Positions 1 through 5,360 of a stretch of 6,720 nt of DNA are shown here, one piece after another. The position numbers and the translations under genes are program-made. Every line of letters begins with the position of its first letter. The first letter of the stretch is position 1. Below the pieces are notes generated by a model, which saw only the letters and a program-made list of their open reading frames with translations, had not been told where the DNA came from and did no database searches. This DNA comes from Flavobacteriia bacterium (GTDB lineage Bacteria > Bacteroidota > Bacteroidia > Flavobacteriales > Flavobacteriaceae): the NCBI GenBank assembly GCA_018500075.1, contig JAHBAN010000158.1:1-6720 (forward strand), given 5' to 3'.

Positions 1-1
1 C

Positions 2-199
2 TATATGAAAGTCGTGATCGACACGATGGTCGAACAAGGCATCCGGGATGACTATATCGTTCTCGTGGGCGGCGCGCCGCTCAACGAAGAGTTCGGCAAA
101 GCCATCGGCGCAGACGCCTATTGCCGTGATGCGGCCGTGGCAGTGGAAACCGCCAAGGAATTTGTGCTGCGCAAACACAACAAAGCCTCCGCCGGCTGA
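2..199 (+). CDS. Corrinoid (cobalamin-binding) protein, C-terminal part only
   Basis: The gene enters from the left edge; only its last 65 codons are visible, ending at TGA 197-199. The visible part resembles the second half of a B12-binding Rossmann domain of the methyltransferase corrinoid-protein type (MtbC/MtgC-like or the cobalamin module of methionine synthase). It has a strand ending in VLVGGAP, then NEEFGKAIGADAY and a last helix containing DAAVAVETAKEF. In this family the GG turn lies beside the buried nucleotide tail of cobalamin. The DxHxxG motif carrying the cobalt-ligating histidine would lie upstream, outside the window. The family carries a methyl group on cobalt between a methyl donor and an acceptor such as tetrahydrofolate or homocysteine. 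A strong terminator follows, then a DUF1638 gene on the same strand. The ATG at 5 is an internal codon, not the start. The family call is fairly secure; the substrate cannot be read from this fragment. Confidence 0.82.
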   Translation, partial: YMKVVIDTMVEQGIRDDYIVLVGGAPLNEEFGKAIGADAYCRDAAVAVETAKEFVLRKHNKASAG

Positions 200-244
200 G
201 CGAGGGGCGCCGGTCCGCTCAAGGCCGCAGGATGCACGCTGTTC

Positions 245-278
245 AAAGGCCCGCCGGAGTGACCGCGCGGGCCTTTTT
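245..278 (+). terminator. Intrinsic terminator after the corrinoid protein gene
   Basis: AAAGGCCCGC (245-254) pairs perfectly with GCGGGCCTTT (267-276). Three more pairs, CGG 255-257 with CCG 263-265, can form inside the loop. The 3' arm runs into a T tract at 274-278. This is a textbook rho-independent terminator 46 bases after the corrinoid stop codon. It is unusual only in that the next gene on the same strand has its Shine-Dalgarno at 282-287, right after the T tract, so it may act as a partial terminator or attenuator within one transcription unit. Confidence 0.85.
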
Positions 279-293
279 ATTGAAGGATCGACC

Positions 294-953
294 ATGTTAC
301 CGGACGACACCACGCTCACAGCACAGGGCCTCGCCCCCGCAGGCACAGGGCGGCTCCTGCTGATTGCCTGCGGCGCGCTGGCCCGTGAGATCCTCGCCCT
401 CAAGGCGCAAAACGGCTGGGATCACCTCGACCTGACCTGCCTGCCCGCCAATCTGCACCTCTACCCCGAGCGCATCACACAGGCCGTCGAGGACAGCGTC
501 CTCAAGCACCGCGCCTTCTATGAGCAGATCTTTGTGGTCTACGCCGATTGCGGCACAGGCGGGCTTCTGGCCGCCAAATGCGCCGCGCTTGGCGTCGATA
601 TGGTCGCCGGCCCGCATTGCTACTCCTTCTTTGAAGGCAACGCCGCCTTCGCCGCGCATGAAGACGAAATCACCGCCTTCTATCTCACCGATTTTCTGGT
701 GAAACAGTTTGACGCCTTCGTCTGGAAGCCCATGGGCCTCCACAAAAACCCCGAGCTGCGGGATATGATTTTCGGCAATTACACAAAACTCGTCTATCAG
801 GCCCAGACCCGCGACCCCGCGCTTGAAGCCAAAGCCCGCGACTGCGCCGCGCGCCTCGGCCTGGCCTATGAATACCGCTTCACAGGCTACGGCGATCTCG
901 CCACAGCCCTCACAGACTTCACAGACTTCACAGCCCAAGCCGCCAAAACCTGA
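294..953 (+). CDS. DUF1638 domain protein
   Basis: The product is 219 residues long. ATG 294 is chosen because GAAGGA at 282-287 lies 6 bases upstream; the same frame stays open back to 48, but that extension overlaps the corrinoid gene and crosses the terminator. The sequence matches my memory of DUF1638: LLLIACGALAREI (21-33), TCLPANLHLYPE (48-59), VVYADCGTGG (81-90), VAGPHCYSFFEG (104-115), FYLTDFLVKQFD (129-140) and FGNYTKLVY (160-168). Cysteines 26, 49, 86 and 109 all fall in these motif-like segments, which suggests a metal or cofactor site (inference). No signal peptide or membrane segment is seen, so it is probably cytoplasmic. Its biochemical activity is not established to my knowledge. 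The neighbouring corrinoid gene points to B12-dependent methyl transfer. I recall, without being able to check, mutant-fitness work linking DUF1638 to split methionine synthases in Roseobacter-group bacteria. The C-terminus contains a 9-bp in-frame tandem duplication giving TDFTDF. Confidence 0.88.
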   Translation: MLPDDTTLTAQGLAPAGTGRLLLIACGALAREILALKAQNGWDHLDLTCLPANLHLYPERITQAVEDSVLKHRAFYEQIFVVYADCGTGGLLAAKCAALGVDMVAGPHCYSFFEGNAAFAAHEDEITAFYLTDFLVKQFDAFVWKPMGLHKNPELRDMIFGNYTKLVYQAQTRDPALEAKARDCAARLGLAYEYRFTGYGDLATALTDFTDFTAQAAKT

Positions 954-1005
954 CCCCGCTCCGCCCCGATCTGCGCTTTTTCTTTCTCAAAATATCCTGG
1001 GGTGA

Positions 1006-1081
1006 AGCCTCAAAAGCCCTTCAGCTTTTGGGGCTGAGGGGCAAAGCCCCTCACGGGTCGGATTTGCGTAGCAAATCCGAC
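1006..1081. repeat. Triple-hairpin intergenic element between convergent genes
   Basis: Three stems follow one another almost without a gap. Stem 1 is 1006-1017 with 1024-1035 (12 pairs, one G-T, 6-base loop). Stem 2 is TGAGGGGC 1035-1042 with GCCCCTCA 1046-1053 (loop AAA). Stem 3 is GTCGGATTTGC 1057-1067 with GCAAATCCGAC 1071-1081 (loop GTA). Stems 2 and 3 are perfect. The element fills the space between the DUF1638 stop (953) and the sufE stop (1086), so it could limit read-through or protect 3' ends on both strands. No long T tract follows any stem on either strand, so these are not canonical terminators. The layout, with the preceding TCAAAATATCCTGGGGTGAA, resembles dispersed intergenic repeats I associate with Rhodobacteraceae genomes; only one copy is visible here, so that part is inference. 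Confidence 0.75.
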
Positions 1082-1085
1082 GCTC

Positions 1086-1493
1086 TTAGGCCTGTGCCGC
1101 CACCGCTCTGATCCGCTCGATCATCGCGCGCACACCATTGCTGCGCTGGGCCGAAAGATGGTCCTGCAGCCCGAGCCGCCCAAGCTCGCCCTGCGCATCC
1201 ACAGCCAGAACCGCGCCCGGCTCAAGCCCGTTGTAAAGCTTGCGCAAAACGGCCACCAGCCCGCGCACAATCATAGCGTCGCTCTCGCCCTCAAAGCTGA
1301 AGACCCCGGCCTCGATCTTGGGGTGAAGCCAGACCTGGCTGGCGCAGCCCTCGACTTTGGTCGCCGGCACTTTCAACGCCTCCTCAAGCGGTGCCATCGC
1401 CTTACCCAGTTCGATCACATAGGCATAGCGCGCCTCCCAGTCCTCCAGAAACTGGAAATCATCCACAAGGTCTTCAAATGCCGCGCTGCTCAT
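1086..1493 (-). CDS. sufE: SufE family cysteine desulfuration protein
   Basis: The product is 135 residues, about the usual SufE length (E. coli SufE has 138). SufE accepts the persulfide sulfur from the cysteine desulfurase SufS and passes it to the SufBCD scaffold in iron-sulfur cluster assembly, in the cytoplasm. The acceptor cysteine is C50 in KVEGCASQVWL, matching the family motif GCxSQVW. The C-terminal QDHLSAQRSNGVRAMIERIR matches the family's conserved LSxxRxNG segment. The start at 1493 (cat on the plus strand) is supported by AAGGG at 1501-1505, 7 bases away; the frame stays open further upstream but that part does not look like SufE. No other suf genes are visible, so this is a stand-alone copy. 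It is divergent from the lipoprotein gene at 1643. The close paralogue CsdE is the main alternative name. Confidence 0.92.
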   Translation of the reverse strand: MSSAAFEDLVDDFQFLEDWEARYAYVIELGKAMAPLEEALKVPATKVEGCASQVWLHPKIEAGVFSFEGESDAMIVRGLVAVLRKLYNGLEPGAVLAVDAQGELGRLGLQDHLSAQRSNGVRAMIERIRAVAAQA

Positions 1494-1522
1494 CCTGCAT
1501 CCCTTCTCTTCCCGTCCGGTCT

Positions 1523-1565
1523 TTCGCCCCGAACCTCCCCCTGAAATAGGCCCCAAAGGGGCGAA
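1523..1565. repeat. Inverted repeat in the sufE/lipoprotein divergent spacer
   Basis: TTCGCCCC (1523-1530) is repeated as its exact reverse complement GGGGCGAA (1558-1565), separated by 27 bases. The right arm can alternatively fold locally as GCCCC 1550-1554 with GGGGC 1558-1562 around AAA, so the two foldings are mutually exclusive. The repeat lies 30 bases upstream of the sufE start, in the 149-base spacer (1494-1642) that must hold any promoters for both divergent genes. It could be an operator or sufE leader structure. I found no convincing -35/-10 pair or known iron-regulator box in this spacer. Confidence 0.4.
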
Positions 1566-1642
1566 GGTCCATATGCTTTCCCGTCTTTTCAAGCCGCCCG
1601 CAATCAGGTAGCAAGAGGCAAACCCCAAAGGCGGAGTGACAA

Positions 1643-2152
1643 ATGCGGATCATCCTCACAACAGCTCTGGCCTCGGCCCTCGCCCTGTCAGGATGTGGCA
1701 AGAGCACGGGCGGCGCCAAATATAACCCGCTCAACTGGTTTGGCAAAAGCCGCAGCGAAGCGCGCGACAGCGGGCCGCAAAACCCGCTCATTCCCAAAGA
1801 ATCCGCCTTCAAGCGCGGCCCCGCCGAGGATCAGAGCGTTCTGGTGGCGCAGGTTCTTGACATGACCCTCGAGCCGACAGCCGGCGGCGCGATCCTGCGG
1901 GTGACAGGTCTGTCCCCGACGCTCGGCGCTCACAATGTCAAGCTCGTGCCCGCGTTTGACCTTGATGAAGACGGCCCGCAAGAGCTGTTGAGCTACAGTC
2001 TGAAAGCCGAGTATTCCGCCCGCTCGCGGCCCGCCGCGCCGCCGCGCTCGCGCGAGCTGTCGGTTGCGGTCTTTCTCTCTGACGAGATGCTGCGCGGGGT
2101 GCGCAGCGTTCAGGTGTCAGGCGCAGAAAATTCCCGCTCCGTAAGGCGTTAA
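1643..2152 (+). CDS. Predicted lipoprotein of unknown function
   Basis: The product is 169 residues. The N-terminus MRIILTTALASALALSGC is a short lipoprotein signal peptide with lipobox LSGC, so signal peptidase II should cut before C18 and leave a lipid-anchored protein. Residue 19 is glycine, giving no obvious inner-membrane retention aspartate at +2, so outer-membrane sorting is plausible. The mature part begins with a polar segment containing YNPLNWFGKS (27-36), then a basic, proline- and charge-rich stretch to about 62. A compact region follows (about 64-158) with alternating hydrophobic positions, SVLVAQVLDMTLEP, GAILRVTGL and ELSVAVFLSDEML, suggesting a beta-rich domain. I do not recognise a functional family; it resembles uncharacterised Rhodobacteraceae lipoproteins. 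ATG 1643 is supported by GGAG at 1633-1636, 6 bases upstream. The gene is divergent from sufE and convergent with rnd, with only 9 bases between the two stop codons. Confidence 0.83.
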   Translation: MRIILTTALASALALSGCGKSTGGAKYNPLNWFGKSRSEARDSGPQNPLIPKESAFKRGPAEDQSVLVAQVLDMTLEPTAGGAILRVTGLSPTLGAHNVKLVPAFDLDEDGPQELLSYSLKAEYSARSRPAAPPRSRELSVAVFLSDEMLRGVRSVQVSGAENSRSVRR

Positions 2153-2161
2153 GCCACTTTC

Positions 2162-3319
2162 TTAAAGTGAAATAACCTGCACAGAGCGCCCCTTGACCGC
2201 AAGGGCAATCTGCCCGTCACAGAGCCGCAAGGCATCCTCGCCAAAGGCTTCCCGCCGCCAGCCGCTCAGCGCCGCCACATCCCGCTCGCCAGCCGCGATC
2301 ATATCCAGATCACTGGCCGAAGCGATCAGCTTCGCCGCAACCCCCATATCTTCGGTCTTGGCCTTGAGCAACACCCGCAACAAATCGGCCAGCGCCGGAT
2401 TCACATTGAGCTTTTCGCGCGTCTTGTCGCCCTGTGGCATATCCTCGGGCGCACAGGCCAGCCCCGCCGCCACAGCGGCCAGAATCCCCTCGGCAATCTC
2501 GCCCTTGCGCGCTTCGCGCAGCAACAGCCGCGAGCGCGACAGATCGTTCATATCCTTGGGCTTGGTCGAGGCCAGCTCGGTGAGCGCATCGTCCTTATAG
2601 ACGCGGCTGCGCGGCACATTGCGGGCCTGCGCATAGGCCTCGCGAAACTTCGCCAGCTCGCGCACAACCGCCAGAAACTTGCCCGAACTGGTGCGCACCT
2701 TGACCCGCTCCCAGGCGCGGGCCGGATCAATCTGATAGGTTGCCGGCGAGGTCAGCACAGACAGCTCCTCGCTCACCCATTTGGCGCGCTTGTTCTTGGC
2801 CAGCTGGTCGCGCAAATATTCATAAATCTGGCGCAAATGCGTGACATCGGCCAAAGCATAGCTCTTTTGGGCCTCCGAGAGGGGCCGCCGCGACCAGTCG
2901 GTAAAGCGGCTGGTCTTATCCACCGTGTCCTTGGCGATCTTGCGCACCAAAGTCTCATAGCCAACCTGCTCGCCAAAGCCGCAAACCATCGCCGCCACCT
3001 GCGTGTCAAACAAAGGCGCAGGGATCACATCCCCATCGTGGAAAAAAATCTCAAGGTCCTGCCGCGCGGCATGAAACACTTTCACAACGCCCTCATCCGC
3101 CATCAGATCATACAGCGGCTGAAGCGAAATACCGCTCGCCAGAGGGTCGACCAGCACAGCGTTGTCATCGCTCGTTCCGGGCATGGCAAGCTGCACAAGG
3201 CAGAGCTTGGAATAATAGGTCCGCTCCCGCAAAAACTCTGTATCAACAGTGACATAGTCGTGGGTTGCGGCCTCTTGGCAATAGTCTGCCAGCTCTGCGG
3301 TCGTGGTGATCGTTCTCAT
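2162..3319 (-). CDS. rnd: Ribonuclease D
   Basis: The product is 385 residues, normal for RNase D (E. coli 375). It is a 3'-to-5' exoribonuclease that trims tRNA and other small RNA precursors in the cytoplasm. The DEDDy exonuclease domain is complete: Exo I VDTEF with D26 and E28; Exo II HAARQDLEIF with D88; Exo III YALADV with Y154 and D158. A helical HRDC nucleic-acid-binding domain follows at about 210-290, and a second, less clear helical repeat to about 360. The start at 3319 gives MRTITTTAELADYC, which fits the usual RNase D N-terminus just ahead of Exo I. An upstream in-frame ATG at 3370 would add 17 residues of non-family sequence. The bases just before 3319 are a weak Shine-Dalgarno; a better purine run (AAGGGAG) lies too far upstream. 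rnd is on the same strand as purMN, across 281 bases. Confidence 0.94.
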   Translation of the reverse strand: MRTITTTAELADYCQEAATHDYVTVDTEFLRERTYYSKLCLVQLAMPGTSDDNAVLVDPLASGISLQPLYDLMADEGVVKVFHAARQDLEIFFHDGDVIPAPLFDTQVAAMVCGFGEQVGYETLVRKIAKDTVDKTSRFTDWSRRPLSEAQKSYALADVTHLRQIYEYLRDQLAKNKRAKWVSEELSVLTSPATYQIDPARAWERVKVRTSSGKFLAVVRELAKFREAYAQARNVPRSRVYKDDALTELASTKPKDMNDLSRSRLLLREARKGEIAEGILAAVAAGLACAPEDMPQGDKTREKLNVNPALADLLRVLLKAKTEDMGVAAKLIASASDLDMIAAGERDVAALSGWRREAFGEDALRLCDGQIALAVKGRSVQVISL

Positions 3320-3450
3320 GAAGGGGCTTGCTCTTGTGGTGTATGGCTCTCCCTTTACGCGAGCGCGCAAGGAATGAAAAGCGTCAGGGTAAAATCACCT
3401 TTCCCCATCGCGCAGAAGATTATCAGGGGAATTCTCAAGAGAATGTGCCA

Positions 3451-3486
3451 TGGGATCTGCGGTGGGATGTTCCGTGGGATATTCCA
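3451..3486. repeat. 12-bp imperfect tandem repeat, three units
   Basis: The units are TGGGATCTGCGG (3451-3462), TGGGATGTTCCG (3463-3474) and TGGGATATTCCA (3475-3486). All share TGGGAT, and the last two differ at only two positions. On the rnd strand this reads as ATCCCA boxes at a regular 12-base spacing, 132-168 bases upstream of the rnd start. The even spacing could reflect a binding array or just slippage; the sequence alone does not decide. Confidence 0.55.
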
Positions 3487-3527
3487 GAGCGCGCCTTCGG
3501 CGGCGCGGCTCAGGGGTTTGCCCCTGA
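3487..3527. repeat. Two adjacent hairpins downstream of purN
   Basis: GAGCGCGCC (3487-3495) pairs with GGCGCGGCTC (3502-3511) with one bulged G at 3507. TCAGGGG (3510-3516) pairs perfectly with CCCCTGA (3521-3527) around TTTG. On the minus strand these would form in the message 74 or more bases after the purN stop and could define its 3' end, although no T tract follows. The second hairpin, read on the minus strand, has the core AGGGGCAAACCCCT. This differs by one inserted base from AGGGGCAAAGCCCCT in the hairpin at 1035-1053, so the two may be members of one dispersed family. Confidence 0.6.
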
Positions 3528-3549
3528 TCATCAGAGCAGATCAGACAGT

Positions 3550-3614
3550 CAGGCCAGCAAATCGGGCCAGCAAATCGGGCCAGAAAATCGGGCCAGAAAA
3601 TCAGGCCAGCAAAA
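3550..3614. repeat. 13-bp tandem repeat, five units, overlapping the purN stop
   Basis: Five head-to-tail units start at 3550, 3563, 3576, 3589 and 3602, with consensus C(A/G)GGCCAG(C/A)AAAT. Units 3 and 4 are identical, unit 2 differs from them at one base, and the outer units differ at one to three positions. A 13-bp period is not a multiple of three, so it was not shaped as protein repeats. The last unit on the plus strand contains the purN stop codon (3601-3603) and its last codons (PVLLA), so the array grew from, or into, the 3' end of purN. It is a minisatellite-like array; a protein-binding role is possible but unsupported. Confidence 0.85.
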
Positions 3615-4188
3615 CAGGGCGTCTGTCCCCGCTCACAAACCGCCGCAGAACCGCCGGATAAAGACGATGCTCCGCCACAAGCACCCGCGCCGCCAGTGTT
3701 TCGGCGGTGTCCCCCGCCAGAACAGGCACACGCGCCTGCCCAAGGACCGGCCCGTCATCCAGCTTGGCCGTGACTTCATGCACAGTGCAGCCGGCCTCGC
3801 TGTCGCCCGCGTCGAGCGCCCGTTGATGGGTGTGCAGCCCCTTGTATTTGGGCAAGAGCGAGGGGTGGATATTGAGCATTCGCCCCTCCCACTCGCGTGT
3901 AAAGCCCTCGGTCAAAACCCGCATAAAGCCGCACAGACAGATCATATCGGGCGCATGGCGCAGCAAAACATCCTGCAACGCCGCTTCAAAGCCCGCTCGG
4001 TCCGCCCCGTAAGGGCGATGATCGACAACTTCTGTGGCAATGCCGAGCGCTTCGGCCTTGGCCAGCCCGCCGGCCTCGGCGCGATTGCTCAAAACAAGGC
4101 AGGGCCGCGCCGGATGATCCTGCGCCATGCTCTTCACTAGCGAGAGCATATTTGAGCCGCCCCCCGAGATAAAGAGCGCAACCCGCAT
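3601..4188 (-). CDS. purN: Phosphoribosylglycinamide formyltransferase
   Basis: The product is 195 residues, slightly shorter than the E. coli enzyme (212) but complete. It transfers the formyl group of 10-formyltetrahydrofolate to glycinamide ribonucleotide, the third step of de novo purine synthesis, in the cytoplasm. The phosphate-binding loop is SGGGSN (8-13). NIHPSLLP (106-113) supplies catalytic N106 and H108, GLHTHQRAL (117-125) follows the usual pattern, and KLDDGPVLGQ (142-151) supplies the catalytic aspartate D144. The start ATG overlaps the purM stop by one base (TGATG on the minus strand), so translation is probably coupled to purM. The last few residues (PVLLA) and the stop lie within a 13-bp tandem repeat, so the extreme C-terminus may vary between relatives. 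Order purM-purN-rnd fits Rhodobacteraceae. Confidence 0.96.
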   Translation of the reverse strand: MRVALFISGGGSNMLSLVKSMAQDHPARPCLVLSNRAEAGGLAKAEALGIATEVVDHRPYGADRAGFEAALQDVLLRHAPDMICLCGFMRVLTEGFTREWEGRMLNIHPSLLPKYKGLHTHQRALDAGDSEAGCTVHEVTAKLDDGPVLGQARVPVLAGDTAETLAARVLVAEHRLYPAVLRRFVSGDRRPVLLA

Positions 4189-5231
4189 CAGATCAGCGCG
4201 CCTGAATAGCGCACACCCTCGCCCGCGCTCACCCGGCCCAATACGCTGACCGTCTCGCCCTCGGCCTCCAGAAGCGCCTTGAGCCGCTCGGCCTCGCCCG
4301 CCTCCACCGAAAGGATCATGCCAATGCCCGCGTTGAACGTCTTAAGGAGTTCGGCCTCCGCCATTTGGCCTGTCGCCGCCAGCCATTTGAACACCGCAGG
4401 CAGCTCCCAAGCGTCAAGGTCGATCTCAGCGCCAAGGCCCTCGGGCAGAACCCGTGGCAGGTTTTCGGTCAGGCCGCCGCCGGTGATATGCGCCAGCGCA
4501 TGAACGCCGCCGCTTTTCACAGCCGCCAAAGCCTGCTTCACATAAAGCCGCGTCGGCGTCAGCAAAGCCGCGCCAAGCGTGCCCTCGGCCCAGGGGCAGT
4601 CGGCGTCCCAGCCAAGGCCCGAGACTTCAACAAGCTTGCGCACAAGGCTATAGCCGTTTGAATGCACCCCGTCCGAGGCCAGCCCGAGCAGCACATCGCC
4701 CTCCACAACACCGCTTGGCAAATCCTGCCCGCGCTCCATGGCCCCGACAGCAAATCCCGCCAGATCAAAGTCGCCATCCGGATACATTCCGGGCATCTCG
4801 GCCGTCTCCCCGCCGATCAGGGCACAGCCCGAAAGCGCGCAGCCCTCTGCAATGCCCTCGATGATGCGCGCCGCCGTGTCCATCTCCAGACGCCCGGTCG
4901 CAAAGTAATCCAGAAAGAACAGCGGTTCCGCGCCCTGACAGACCAGATCATTGACACACATCGCCACAAGGTCGATGCCAACACCGTCCACTTCGCCGGT
5001 ATCAATCGCAATGCGCAGCTTCGTGCCCCCCCCGTCTGTCGCCGCCACAAGCACAGGGTCGCTATAGCCCGCCGCCTTGAGATCAAACAGCGCGCCAAAG
5101 CCGCCCAGCCCCGACATCACGCCGGGCCGCGCCGTGCGCTTGGCCGCCGGCTTGATGCGCTCCACAAGCGCGTTGCCCGCATCAATATCTACGCCTGCAT
5201 CCGCATAGGTGAGTCCGTCTTTGCCAGCCAT
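4188..5231 (-). CDS. purM: Phosphoribosylformylglycinamidine cyclo-ligase (AIR synthetase)
   Basis: The product is 347 residues, the normal length (E. coli 345). It closes the imidazole ring of formylglycinamidine ribonucleotide with ATP to give aminoimidazole ribonucleotide, the fifth step of de novo purine synthesis, as a cytoplasmic homodimer. The family landmarks are in order: ATDGGGTKLRIA (64-75), VNDLVCQGAEPLFFLDY (93-109), IGGETAEMPGMY (139-150), SDGVHSNGYSLVR (186-198), HITGGGLTENLPR (248-260) and FNAGIGM (299-305). The glycine-rich and acidic segments form the shared ATP site of the PurM/PurL superfamily. The start at 5231 is preceded by only a GGGGG run 7 bases away, a modest ribosome binding site; an ATG at 5245 is out of frame. 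The gene is divergent from the tRNA gene and overlaps purN by one base at its end. Confidence 0.97.
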   Translation of the reverse strand: MAGKDGLTYADAGVDIDAGNALVERIKPAAKRTARPGVMSGLGGFGALFDLKAAGYSDPVLVAATDGGGTKLRIAIDTGEVDGVGIDLVAMCVNDLVCQGAEPLFFLDYFATGRLEMDTAARIIEGIAEGCALSGCALIGGETAEMPGMYPDGDFDLAGFAVGAMERGQDLPSGVVEGDVLLGLASDGVHSNGYSLVRKLVEVSGLGWDADCPWAEGTLGAALLTPTRLYVKQALAAVKSGGVHALAHITGGGLTENLPRVLPEGLGAEIDLDAWELPAVFKWLAATGQMAEAELLKTFNAGIGMILSVEAGEAERLKALLEAEGETVSVLGRVSAGEGVRYSGALI

Positions 5232-5321
5232 TCTGAAGCCCCCATATCAAAGTTGCCCACGTCCTAAATCATCCCCTCCCGCATAGCAACGGCCCATGGA
5301 CCGCCAGAGACACGCAAAGAC

Positions 5322-5349
5322 TTGACGCCGCCCGTCTGTCTGCTAACCA
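5322..5349 (+). promoter_or_regulatory. Possible sigma-70 promoter for the tRNA gene
   Basis: TTGACG at 5322-5327 (within CTTGAC, a good alphaproteobacterial -35) is followed after 16 bases by TAACCA (5344-5349), a mediocre -10. Transcription would begin a few bases before the mature tRNA 5' end at 5361. The -35 is convincing; the -10 is not. Confidence 0.45.
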
Positions 5350-5360
5350 GACGCTATGGC

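Larger units (their letters stand above)
3320..3600. other. Repeat-rich intergenic region between purN and rnd
   Basis: This 281-base stretch separates the purN stop from the rnd start on the minus strand. It holds a 12-bp tandem triplet, a pair of hairpins and most of a 13-bp tandem array, listed separately. It also has a perfect 6-2-6 palindrome, ATTCTC-AA-GAGAAT (3431-3444). On the minus strand a GATAAT lies beside that palindrome, but no good -35 is found 16-18 bases upstream, so I do not call a promoter. An open plus-strand frame crosses the region, but it has no family resemblance and runs antisense through purN, so I treat the stretch as non-coding. The likely roles are a 3' end for the purMN message and a leader or promoter region for rnd. 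Confidence 0.6.

Noticed and set aside
48..293. Upstream extension of the DUF1638 frame back to an ATG at 48
   Set aside because: It overlaps the corrinoid gene, crosses the terminator and has no family similarity; ATG 294 has a well-placed Shine-Dalgarno.
297..938. Long minus-strand open frame opposite DUF1638
   Set aside because: A high-G+C antisense shadow of a well-supported gene; no recognisable motifs.
2155..2169. Short inverted repeat CACTTT-CTT-AAAGTG between the lipoprotein and rnd stop codons
   Set aside because: Only six mostly A-T pairs with no T tract; too weak to call a bidirectional terminator.
3550..3614. The 13-bp array as a CRISPR array or plasmid iterons
   Set aside because: Units are directly abutted with no spacers, and no replication or cas genes are nearby.
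3328..4140. Long plus-strand open frame across the purN-rnd spacer and opposite purN, with WD repeats from the 12-bp array
   Set aside because: Most of it is antisense to purN, the repeats shift frame at the 13-bp array, and there is no family resemblance or good ribosome binding site.
5232..5321. purM promoter candidates on the minus strand (TTTGATAT, GATTTAGG)
   Set aside because: No candidate -10 has an acceptable -35 at 16-18 bases; not strong enough to report.
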